Shown: in pieces, positions 40,661 through 48,194 of the stretch | Layout: each line of letters opens with the position of its first letter | Position numbering within the stretch: the first letter of the stretch is position 1 | Origin: Acidobacteriota bacterium | GTDB taxonomy: Bacteria > Acidobacteriota > Terriglobia > Bryobacterales > Bryobacteraceae | Direction of reading: 5' to 3' | DNA length: 64,000 nucleotides | NCBI GenBank assembly: GCA_017307505.1 | Contig: JAFKEE010000025.1 | Location: 124,001-188,000, forward strand | The notes under the pieces: model-generated | What the model saw: only the letters and a program-made list of their open reading frames with translations | What the model was told of the DNA's origin: nothing | The model's database searches: none | Position numbers and translations under genes: made by a program

Positions 40661-41436
40661 GTAAAGGTGCGGGTCAGCGCAAACTGCCAGAACGTGTTGT
40701 TCTGCATGCCGGGCTGCTGGCCCCATTGTTTGCGGTAGCCGCCTTCCAGAGACGTGTTCTTCCACGAGATCACCAGCATCGTCTGGTAGCGCCAGATCCG
40801 TTCCCCGTTCGTCCCCCAGAAGCCCCAGGAGTGCGTATGGGCCGGACCGTGCCGGAACTGCACTTGCACATCGTCCCGCTTCAACAGCGGGTGAATGAAC
40901 CATCCCTGCGTGTGCAACAGGGTGCCCCGTTGCAGGGTGCTGGTGGGCAGGGTCCACGCGTCGCTGGTCACCAGGATCGGCAGTTTGATCGGCTTCGCCT
41001 GATACTGCAGATTGATCGGAATCATCCAGTCGTTGACGCCCGTCTTCACGCTGGGAAAGCGAAGCTTATAGAAACCAGTTCCGAGGCTCAGAAACTGGTC
41101 TCTGTGCTTCCACACCGGCGCCTTGTATGCGAGGCCGGCCATCCAGTCATTCGAATGCGAGGGCGAGTCGTGGGTATTCCAACCATGCAGGTACAGCATG
41201 TCGCCGCTCACGATCGCGTTGCTCACTCCAGTGGTCACCTTGGTCTGCCACGCAGGTCCTTCGCCAAACATTCCACCCAGCGTGAGCTGGAAACAGTCTG
41301 CAAAGCCCGAGGAAACCGTCGTGACCCAGCGGCGCGCCGGACGGTTGGAAGGCGCGGAATCGTTGGAGACAGCCTGCGCGAACAACGGGCTGAAGGCAAG
41401 GGGAAGAATGAAGGGCGCGAGTTTCAACAGACTCAT
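40654..41436 (-). CDS. Exported beta-rich protein, probable outer-membrane barrel
   Basis: This 260-residue protein has a signal peptide (MSLLKLAPFILPLAFSPLFAQA). The mature chain is aromatic and rich in alternating hydrophobic strands (HRDQFLSLGTGFYKLRFP, WMIPINLQYQAKPIKLPILV, RIWRYQTMLVISWKNTSLEGGYR), ending WQFALTRTFTM. The strand near the C-terminus and the alternating pattern suggest an outer-membrane barrel of 8-12 strands. No known family is recognised. It ends inside the inverted repeat shared with the M24 peptidase gene. Confidence 0.75.
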   Translation of the reverse strand: MSLLKLAPFILPLAFSPLFAQAVSNDSAPSNRPARRWVTTVSSGFADCFQLTLGGMFGEGPAWQTKVTTGVSNAIVSGDMLYLHGWNTHDSPSHSNDWMAGLAYKAPVWKHRDQFLSLGTGFYKLRFPSVKTGVNDWMIPINLQYQAKPIKLPILVTSDAWTLPTSTLQRGTLLHTQGWFIHPLLKRDDVQVQFRHGPAHTHSWGFWGTNGERIWRYQTMLVISWKNTSLEGGYRKQWGQQPGMQNNTFWQFALTRTFTM

Positions 41437-41486
41437 ATTATCATGTAATCGGATCTTTTTGTCTGTGTTTGAGCCGATCTTACAGA

Positions 41487-41518
41487 CAAAGAAAAGGGGA
41501 GCCCGCTCGGGGCTCCCC
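41487..41518 (-). terminator. Rho-independent terminator of the DUF1326 gene
   Basis: On the minus strand a 9-bp perfect stem (GGGGAGCCC / GGGCTCCCC, loop of 5) is followed by TTTTCTTTG. It lies 27 nt after the stop codon at 41545. Confidence 0.85.
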
Positions 41519-41544
41519 CTAACTACATGAATCTGTGAACGATC

Positions 41545-42237
41545 CTATTCGGTCACGTGGAACGTGCCGACATAGGCGCTACGCTTGTCGATGCTGGTCC
41601 AGCTCGCCTTCAGGTCGCCCGTCGGTGAACCGCTGAACTTGCTCTCCATAGTGAAGGCCGGCATCGCGTGCTCGGTCTTCGAGAGCGGATCGTACACCGT
41701 CGCCTCGTGGCCGCAGGTGGAATCGCTGTCGACCAGCGCCCGAGTCCGGATCTCGGCCAGCGTACCCGCATTCAGCGTCACGCGCTTTTCGTGGATATTG
41801 TTGTTCGCCACCTCGAACGAAATGGGCAGCGCATCAATCCGTACGATGTCCGACAGCAGGTCGCCCGTCATCCGCTGCGCGAACTCTTTCAGAGCCTGCC
41901 GCTGCTCGAGATTCGCCTTCTGGTCGACGATCAGATAAGCCTTCACCGGATAGGGCTCGCCCGTTCTGTCGCCCAGCGTGGAATTCGCTCGCACCGCCGC
42001 GGCCACATTCAGGCCGTCCAGCGAAACGCCCTTCCAGGCGCCCTTGTTGATCTGCCAGCCGAAAACCGCCAGGTTTCCGACCAGTTGCACCTCGGAGTTG
42101 GCGAAACACGCACCCACGTACACATCCGCCGTGCGGGATTCGACATAATTGCCGGAGACTTCAGTGGCAGGTTCGGCGGCCATGCCCAGCGTCGCCAGCG
42201 CCACTGCACAGACACTCGTCTTCCAGAGCTGCGTCAT
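41545..42237 (-). CDS. DUF1326 domain-containing exported protein
   Basis: This 230-residue protein starts MTQLWKTSVCAVALATLGMAAEP, a signal peptide. It then shows the DUF1326 pattern: VSGNYVESRTADVYVGACFANSEVQ, followed by AVFGWQINKGAWKGVSLDGLNVAAAV and the TLGDRTGEPYPVKAYLIVD region. The function of DUF1326 proteins is not known. The mature protein has two Cys (ACFAN and TCGHEA), one near each end. The start has GGGAGAAAG upstream. It has its own terminator. Confidence 0.85.
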   Translation of the reverse strand: MTQLWKTSVCAVALATLGMAAEPATEVSGNYVESRTADVYVGACFANSEVQLVGNLAVFGWQINKGAWKGVSLDGLNVAAAVRANSTLGDRTGEPYPVKAYLIVDQKANLEQRQALKEFAQRMTGDLLSDIVRIDALPISFEVANNNIHEKRVTLNAGTLAEIRTRALVDSDSTCGHEATVYDPLSKTEHAMPAFTMESKFSGSPTGDLKASWTSIDKRSAYVGTFHVTE

Positions 42238-42308
42238 CGTTTCTTTCTCCCAGATGAGAAGTGGACTACTTCCAGCATAGCGCCTCGCCCTGCCGGGCGG
42301 CGCACCCC

Positions 42309-43262
42309 CTAGTCGGCGGTCAGGGCTTCCGCCCCAAAGCCGGACTCGGGCTCCTCCTTCTTACGATGCCCCGCCGTCAGGATGACGACCGCCGCCACAA
42401 TCGCGGCCATGGCGCACAAGGCACGCAAGCTCAGAGGCTCCCCAGCGATCAGCCAGCCCAGCATGACGGCGACCACCGGATTCACATAGGCGTAAGTACT
42501 CGCCTTCGCGGGCGTAGTTGCTGTCAGTAGATAGGTATAGGCGGAGAAGGCCAGAATCGACCCGAACACCACCAGATAACCCCAGGCCGCCATCGACACC
42601 ACGGAGAACTTCTCCGGATGAACCTGCGGCAATTCGCCGCGCAAAACGCCGGACAGGAACAGCAAACTCCCGCCGCACAACATGGTCATGCCGTTGGCCA
42701 GGACAGGCGACGGAGCCGTCGGTGCGTCAATCCCGTAAATCGAACCCACCGCCCAGCCCAGAGCCGCGCTCAGCACCAATGCGGCACCCACCATGTCAGC
42801 GCCCGGACCGCTCAGGTCCGACGGCCAGACCAGCACAGCCACACCGGCGAAACCAAGAAAGATGCCGGCGAAATCCCGCGCTGTCGGCCGCAAACCCCGT
42901 GGCGCCGCCCAGGCCACCAGCACCAGCATCAGCGGTTCGCTCGCCACCAGCAACGCAGCCAGCCCGGAGGGGATCCGCTGCTCGGCCAGAGTGACAAAAC
43001 CATTGCCGCACAACAACATGAGCGTGCCCATCACCAGCGCTGTACGCCAGTGCTTCCAGCTGGGCCGTGCCTTGTTGCGCAGCAGGCTCCAGATCAGCAA
43101 AATCGACCCCGCGGTAAGGAATCGGGTGCCGGCCATCAGCAGCGGAGGAATGGTTTCGATGGCGTAGCGGATGCCCAGGTACGTCGAGCCCCAAACCACG
43201 TAGACAATGGCAAAGGCCAGCAGGAGTTGCCAGCGAACGGGTGTTGCCCTGACGTCAGACAC
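42309..43262 (-). CDS. EamA family (DMT superfamily) transporter
   Basis: This 317-residue protein has about ten membrane helices in two EamA repeats. It starts LLLAFAIVYVVWGSTYLGIRYAIETIPPLL, the usual first helix with the WGSTYxxIR motif, and ends in AIVAAVVILTAGHRKKEEP. Such carriers export amino acids or other metabolites. The frame is open upstream, but the GTG at 43262, with GGGGGA about 10 nt before it, gives the right N-terminus. That start overlaps the Lrp gene stop by 8 bp. The pairing suggests an amino-acid exporter controlled by the Lrp-type regulator. Confidence 0.9.
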   Translation of the reverse strand: MSDVRATPVRWQLLLAFAIVYVVWGSTYLGIRYAIETIPPLLMAGTRFLTAGSILLIWSLLRNKARPSWKHWRTALVMGTLMLLCGNGFVTLAEQRIPSGLAALLVASEPLMLVLVAWAAPRGLRPTARDFAGIFLGFAGVAVLVWPSDLSGPGADMVGAALVLSAALGWAVGSIYGIDAPTAPSPVLANGMTMLCGGSLLFLSGVLRGELPQVHPEKFSVVSMAAWGYLVVFGSILAFSAYTYLLTATTPAKASTYAYVNPVVAVMLGWLIAGEPLSLRALCAMAAIVAAVVILTAGHRKKEEPESGFGAEALTAD

Positions 43263-43749
43263 GGCTCTTGTCCCCCTTCCCCGCTCCAGCCTTCGGCGCC
43301 GGAATGGGTAGCGTGGAAACTTCCTTGACGGTTTGGAGCACGATCGTCGTGCGGGTCGACCGGATCGTCGGAATGCTCCCAAAGCGCTCCCGCAACAGGA
43401 CGGCCAGTGCGTCGGTGTCATGCACCCGCAGCTTCACCAGGTAGCAGTCTTCCCCAGCAATATGATGGACTTCCTGGACTTCCGGGATCTCCGCCAATTG
43501 CAGGGATGTCTCCTGCGCGCCAATGCGCTCCTCGGCCCGGACGAACACAAACGCCGTCAGGCCGATACCCAATGCGCGGGCGTTCAATTTGGCTTCGTAT
43601 GCTCGAATCAGCCCGCGCTCTTCCAGCTTTCGGACGCGCTCCAGGACGGCAGACGGAGCCATGCCCACCTGCCGGGCGAGTTCTACATTGCTGACTCGGG
43701 CGTCAAACTGCAGCGCGGCGAGAAGTTGGGCGTCGACGTCGTCAAGCAT
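43255..43749 (-). CDS. Lrp/AsnC family transcriptional regulator
   Basis: This 164-residue regulator starts MLDDVDAQLLAALQFDARVSNVELARQVGMAPSAVLERVRKLE, the characteristic Lrp winged helix-turn-helix. A RAM ligand-binding domain follows (GLTAFVFVRAEERIG... EIPEVQEVHHIAGEDCYLVKLRV). The ATG at 43749 has AGGAGA 6 nt upstream and is preferred over upstream in-frame codons. It is the first gene of a two-gene operon with the EamA exporter, behind a clear promoter (43772-43800). Confidence 0.95.
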   Translation of the reverse strand: MLDDVDAQLLAALQFDARVSNVELARQVGMAPSAVLERVRKLEERGLIRAYEAKLNARALGIGLTAFVFVRAEERIGAQETSLQLAEIPEVQEVHHIAGEDCYLVKLRVHDTDALAVLLRERFGSIPTIRSTRTTIVLQTVKEVSTLPIPAPKAGAGKGDKSRV

Positions 43750-43771
43750 TGCGAATCTCCTATGCCTTACC

Positions 43772-43816
43772 AGCATAAGCTTCGCAATTCTGACAGTCAA
43801 TACGAATGTAATTCTG
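43772..43816 (-). promoter_or_regulatory. Promoter and direct repeats upstream of the Lrp gene
   Basis: On the minus strand TTGACT (43795-43800) and TATGCT (43772-43777) are separated by exactly 17 bp, matching a housekeeping sigma promoter. CAGAATT occurs twice in the same direction (43786-43792 and 43810-43816), one copy inside the spacer and one upstream of the -35. These are candidate autoregulatory sites. Confidence 0.6.
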
Positions 43817-43845
43817 TTACGTATCCGTATCTCAGAACATCGTTC

Positions 43846-44952
43846 TTATAAACGCTGGATCAGGATGTCCTTGAACTCCAACCAGAAGCCCTGCCGGTGC
43901 GCCTGCAGTTCAATGAAGCCTTCTTCCAGGTTCTCCAGCGTGGCGTACTCGAGGATGGTGTCCCCATCGATCCGGACACGGCACTGCTTGTCCTTCACCC
44001 ACAGCTCAAAGAGGAACCATTTGCCGTCTTCGATGCGCGGATAGCGGGCCCGCTTGAAATGATAGAGAGACCCTGTGGGGAAGTGCGCCTCCTCCACATT
44101 GTGAAGCTGAATCTCATAGCCCTTGCTGGGGTTCGTGCCCCGCCCGCCGCTGCGGAACAGGACTCCGCCATTGTGCTGCGGGCAGCCCCGAATATAGAGC
44201 TGCAGCTGGAAGTCGCGGAACTGCTCTTTCGAAGCCAGGTGCCCTGCCCCGTCGGCGCGCAGGATATCGCCCAGTTCCGTAAAGTTTGGTTTGCCTTCGG
44301 ATACCGCCCACTTGGCGGCCAGGTCGCCAGGCTGGCTGTAGAGCGATTGCCACTTCTGTTTGCCGGGCAGCTCCTTCACCCGGAGGTTGCGGAACTTGCA
44401 CTCGGCCGAGGCGGCGACAATGCCCAGGTAGCCACTCCGCAGCCGCGGAGCGAGTTCGGGATGGGCCGCAACATCCAGATCCTGTACCACTTCCCCATTT
44501 ATCGACACCTGCAGCTTGGGCCAGTCAAAGACGATGCGGACCGGATTCCAGCCCTGCTGCACGTTGATCTTCGAGGGAGCAATCAGCGGGAACAGCGCCC
44601 CCACGGAGTACGGTGTCGCCTTGGCCTCCTTTTCGTGGAAGACCTTGATCTGGAACCCGGCCTGCGAAGGACGCCCAAACTCGGGGGCATGCAGATAGAA
44701 GCCCGAGTCCGTCCAGCCTTTGACGAAGAACTCGCCGCGCAGCTCGAAGTTCTCATACTGGCGGCCGGAGCGCAGCCAGCACGGGAAGGACGCGTGCGAA
44801 TGCACGGCAATCTCAGACCCGGTAATCGTATAGGCCGAATCCGGCCCATCGACAATCGTCCATCCAGTCACGGGCTGAAAGCCGGATTCGTCAGCCTGCT
44901 GGGCCAGGGCGACAGCGGGAACGGCGGCGAGGAAAGTGCGTCGGGAGAGCAT
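43846..44952 (-). CDS. Protein with two tandem DUF1080 (3-keto-disaccharide hydrolase-like) domains, Tat-type signal
   Basis: This 368-residue protein starts MLSRRTFLAAVPAVALAQQ, a twin-arginine-like signal. Two concanavalin-like DUF1080 domains follow. The first (about 25-195) includes YENFELRGEFFVKGWTDSGFYLHAP; the second (about 200-366) includes FRDFQLQLYIRGCPQHNGGVLFRS and ends GFWLEFKDILIQRL. DUF1080 proteins bind or cleave sugars, and some are 3-keto-glycoside hydrolases. Whether both copies here are active cannot be told. ACAAT lies 8 nt before the ATG. Confidence 0.85.
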   Translation of the reverse strand: MLSRRTFLAAVPAVALAQQADESGFQPVTGWTIVDGPDSAYTITGSEIAVHSHASFPCWLRSGRQYENFELRGEFFVKGWTDSGFYLHAPEFGRPSQAGFQIKVFHEKEAKATPYSVGALFPLIAPSKINVQQGWNPVRIVFDWPKLQVSINGEVVQDLDVAAHPELAPRLRSGYLGIVAASAECKFRNLRVKELPGKQKWQSLYSQPGDLAAKWAVSEGKPNFTELGDILRADGAGHLASKEQFRDFQLQLYIRGCPQHNGGVLFRSGGRGTNPSKGYEIQLHNVEEAHFPTGSLYHFKRARYPRIEDGKWFLFELWVKDKQCRVRIDGDTILEYATLENLEEGFIELQAHRQGFWLEFKDILIQRL

Positions 44953-44995
44953 TCCCTAAAATTGTGCAACAACCGCGCGGCCCGCGGGTAACTCT

Positions 44996-46780
44996 CTATC
45001 GGATGACGAGTTCGACGCCGCCCAGCACCGCCCGTCCGGGCAGCGGAATGCTCAGGATCTCCTGGTAGCGGGTGTTCGCCAGATTCGTGAATTGCACGAA
45101 CGGCCGCACCGGACCCCGGTTCCTCGCCAGGTATAGATCCCATACTCCGTAGGGATCGCGGGCCCGCCGCTCCATGGCGCCAATGCGGGTCCGCGCGGTG
45201 ATGGATCCGGGCAATGTGCCGGTCCACGACGCCACCGCCGAGTGGATGGGGTAGTTAAAGGCGTACTTCGTATAGATACCCGGCAGAAGTTCAGAGACCC
45301 CGCGCAGGCCGGTGTAGCTGACATCGAACAACTGATGACGCCAGCGCCAGGCCGCCGAGGTTTCCACACCGGTGAAGTTCAGACGCACGATGTTGGCCGC
45401 CACCCAGGGCCCGGTCGGCGACGAACTCATGTAGTCGATGCCGTTGCGGTCGCGCCGGTGGAAGACGGTCGCCTGCAGGCGCAGGTTGGCGGTCGGACGG
45501 TATTCCGCTCCGCCCTCGCTGCTCCAGGCCGTCTCGGTTTTCAGCGCCGCATTGCCCTGGTTTGCCGGATCTTTATAGTACAGGTCAGTAAAGGTGGGGA
45601 GACGGTAGGCCCGGCTCACGCCGCCGCGCAGCTTGAACTTCGAGCTCACGTAGTACCCGGCCCCGATGCTGGGACTGACCTGATCGAAGATGCCGCGGTA
45701 GCTCTCCGTCCGCACTCCGGTCGTTAGCGAGAATCGCTTCAAAGCCCGGATGTCCAGGGAAACATAGCCTGTTCCCCGCGCACGGTTATGGATGCCCAGG
45801 TTCGTCGAATTGATGTTCTCGCCGAAACCCTCCACGCCATAGAACAGGGTCATCGTCCGGCCCAACGGTTCGCGCCGGCGCACGCTGGCCTGCCAGCTTT
45901 CCGCAATGTGATTGTTCTGGTACCGCTGGGGATTATCCCGGTAGAGATAGAAGAGATCGGTGTGGCGCCGGAAACTGAACGCCGCCTCGGTGCGGTCCCC
46001 GAACGATTGGCGCAACCCGCTGTACCAGGTCTTCGTGCGTTCCCACGACGGATAGGCGCCATAGAAATCCTGCGCGCCGAAGGGCTTGTCCGCATAACCC
46101 AGATCCAGATCAGTCGAACCCAATTTTGACGCGTAGCGTGTCGTGCAGCCGAAGGCCAGATTGCGGTAATCGCGGTTGGCGATGAATCCGGTGGAGAAGT
46201 CGCGGGAGAAAGTGAACTGCTGGGTGAGTGGCCCCACCAGCCCGGTGACCGTGGCCGATTCCTGGTTCGTGCCGAAACTGCCGGCGGCCATCCGGATTCG
46301 CGCCTGCCAGGCTTCCGGCGGAGCCGTGATGATGTTCACCACGCCACCCACTGCGTCGGAACCATAGAGCGTGGACCCCGTGCCGCGCAGGACTTCAATC
46401 GACTGGATGGACTCCATGGGCACCGGCAGATCCATATTGTGATGTCCGGATTGCGGGTCATTCATGCGCCGGCCATTGAGCAGGACCAGGGTCTGTCCGA
46501 AGCTTGCCCCGCGAATGGAGAGGTCCCCCTGGATCCCATTCTGCCCGCGCTGCCGCAGGTCGAGTGACGGGTCGAGCCTCAGCAGGTCTACGAAGTTGTT
46601 GAAGAGAAGGGTCTGGCCGCGGACCGGCAAAGAGTCGATGCTACGGTCCGCCTCTTCCAGGGGCAGCGGCTGCCAGGTGCCGGTGACCACGACGGATTGC
46701 TTGAGAGCAGGCGGGTCGGACTGCGCGAACAGCAGGCAGGGAGACAGCGTCAGGCAGAGTAACAGGAGAAAAAGGCGCAT
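44996..46780 (-). CDS. TonB-dependent receptor, small BtuB/siderophore-like type
   Basis: This 594-residue outer-membrane receptor has a signal peptide (MRLFLLLLCLTLSPCLLFAQ) and a TonB-box-like SVVVTGT. The plug contains GDLSIRGASFGQTLVLLNGRRMNDPQSGHH and SIQSIEVLRGTGSTLYGSDAVGGVVNIIT. The barrel ends LPGRAVLGGVELVIR. Unlike the 15885 receptor it has no carboxypeptidase-like domain and resembles BtuB or siderophore receptors. No cobalamin riboswitch is seen in the 85-bp gap upstream. It follows the adaptor-protein gene and may share its transcript. Confidence 0.92.
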   Translation of the reverse strand: MRLFLLLLCLTLSPCLLFAQSDPPALKQSVVVTGTWQPLPLEEADRSIDSLPVRGQTLLFNNFVDLLRLDPSLDLRQRGQNGIQGDLSIRGASFGQTLVLLNGRRMNDPQSGHHNMDLPVPMESIQSIEVLRGTGSTLYGSDAVGGVVNIITAPPEAWQARIRMAAGSFGTNQESATVTGLVGPLTQQFTFSRDFSTGFIANRDYRNLAFGCTTRYASKLGSTDLDLGYADKPFGAQDFYGAYPSWERTKTWYSGLRQSFGDRTEAAFSFRRHTDLFYLYRDNPQRYQNNHIAESWQASVRRREPLGRTMTLFYGVEGFGENINSTNLGIHNRARGTGYVSLDIRALKRFSLTTGVRTESYRGIFDQVSPSIGAGYYVSSKFKLRGGVSRAYRLPTFTDLYYKDPANQGNAALKTETAWSSEGGAEYRPTANLRLQATVFHRRDRNGIDYMSSSPTGPWVAANIVRLNFTGVETSAAWRWRHQLFDVSYTGLRGVSELLPGIYTKYAFNYPIHSAVASWTGTLPGSITARTRIGAMERRARDPYGVWDLYLARNRGPVRPFVQFTNLANTRYQEILSIPLPGRAVLGGVELVIR

Positions 46781-46865
46781 GAAGAGATCAGGGTGGTGTC
46801 GCGCATTTCGGACAACCCACCCCTCATTTCCATTTTCGCAGATTCTCCGCGCGGGACGACGGACC

Positions 46866-48080
46866 CTAGTTCGCTTCCGTGGCGGAAATCTTGACCTTTG
46901 CGCCCATATCCAGCCGCGTCAGGCTGCTGACCGCAACGGTCTCCCCCTCGTTCAACCCCTCGAGAATCTCGATCTCCTTGGGGAACCGGTCACCGACCTT
47001 CACATCGCGCACGTCGATCGACTCGTCATTCTTCACCACGTAGGATTTATTCGTCCCGAGAACATACAGGATCGCCTGCGACGGCACCACGCGGATGTTC
47101 TCCAGCTTGTCGGTATCCAGGCGCGCCCGGGCGTACGAACCGGGCTTTAACTCATGGTTGCTGTTCTGGATGAGGGCCTCGACGATGAATGTGCGTTTGG
47201 TCTGGTCGACAGTCGGAGAGATGCGCCACACCTTGCCCTCGAACTTCCGGCCTTCAAAGGCTTCGACGATGACTTCCGCCCGCTGGCCAAGTTTCACCCA
47301 GGGCGCCATGCGTTCCGGCACCTCGACGCGCAGCCGGATGGGGTCAATCTTCACCAAAGTAAACAGGGGCGAATTGGCCCGGACATAGGCTCCGACCACC
47401 GCCTGGCGATCTTTCACGAAAGCCGCAAACGGAGCGCGGACAGTGGTGTCGCGCAGCTTCTTCCTCTGCAGGTCCAGGCTCGCCTTATAGCGCTCGATCT
47501 CCTGCACCAGGTTGCGGGTCTGGTTCAGAGTCTGGTCGTAGGCGGCCTGCGCCGACTGGAAGCGCGCCTGAGCCTGGTCGAGGTCCGATTTCGGGCCAAT
47601 GCCCTGATCCACCAGCTCTCGTGTGCGTTTGTAGCGGACTTCCACTTCAAAGAGGTCGGCCTTGGCGCGGCGCACGTCGGGCGCCTCGCGGACGTCCTGC
47701 AGGCGGTCCTTCTCATCCTTGAGGCCCAGGCGCTCGAGGGCCTGGCGCAGCTGGGCTTCCTGCTGGGCCACCATGTAGCGCGCCTCTTCATCGGAAATGC
47801 GGGCCAGCACCTGGCCCTGAGTGACGAGGTCGCCCAGGTCGACGTTCACCATCTGCAGCGGACCATCGGCCTCGGCGCTGATGATGGCTTCGTCGTAAGG
47901 AAACAAGGTGCCGACGCCTTCCACCGAACGTTGAATCGCCCTGGTGGAGACGCGGGCTACTTTGATCGGAACGGGTCCGGTCTCCTTCTTGGCCGCGGCG
48001 GGCGCACTGCGGGTGCAGGCGGAGAGGAACAGCAAAGAAAAGGCGCTTAGGATACCGAGAATAGGACGATTGAAGTTCAT
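46866..48080 (-). CDS. Lipoprotein RND-type periplasmic adaptor (HlyD/MFP family)
   Basis: This 404-residue membrane fusion protein has a lipobox signal (LLFLSAC, Cys at about 21), placing it on the inner-membrane outer face. Barrel-sandwich halves (VEGVGTLFPYDEAIISAEADG... and LRDTTVRAPFAAFVKDRQAVVGAYV) flank a long hairpin (about 100-200). A beta-barrel follows (IRLRVEVPERMAPWVKLGQ...) and the C-terminal part is VVPSQAILYVLGTNKSYV. It should bridge an RND or ABC pump and an outer channel. No pump gene is adjacent, so its partner is elsewhere. The ATG at 48080 gives the lipobox signal. Confidence 0.9.
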   Translation of the reverse strand: MNFNRPILGILSAFSLLFLSACTRSAPAAAKKETGPVPIKVARVSTRAIQRSVEGVGTLFPYDEAIISAEADGPLQMVNVDLGDLVTQGQVLARISDEEARYMVAQQEAQLRQALERLGLKDEKDRLQDVREAPDVRRAKADLFEVEVRYKRTRELVDQGIGPKSDLDQAQARFQSAQAAYDQTLNQTRNLVQEIERYKASLDLQRKKLRDTTVRAPFAAFVKDRQAVVGAYVRANSPLFTLVKIDPIRLRVEVPERMAPWVKLGQRAEVIVEAFEGRKFEGKVWRISPTVDQTKRTFIVEALIQNSNHELKPGSYARARLDTDKLENIRVVPSQAILYVLGTNKSYVVKNDESIDVRDVKVGDRFPKEIEILEGLNEGETVAVSSLTRLDMGAKVKISATEAN

Positions 48081-48194
48081 GCGACTACCTGGGGTGCCTT
48101 CCTCGCACCCCAATATGAAGGCGCGCTTGGCGAGGGGAAGGTTTCCGGAAGCCGCTATTCTATCGAGGTTTATGCCTCGCGCGCCGCGAATTTC

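Noticed and set aside
46781-46865. Possible cobalamin riboswitch before the BtuB-like receptor
   Set aside because: The gap is only 85 bp and lacks the conserved B12 box.
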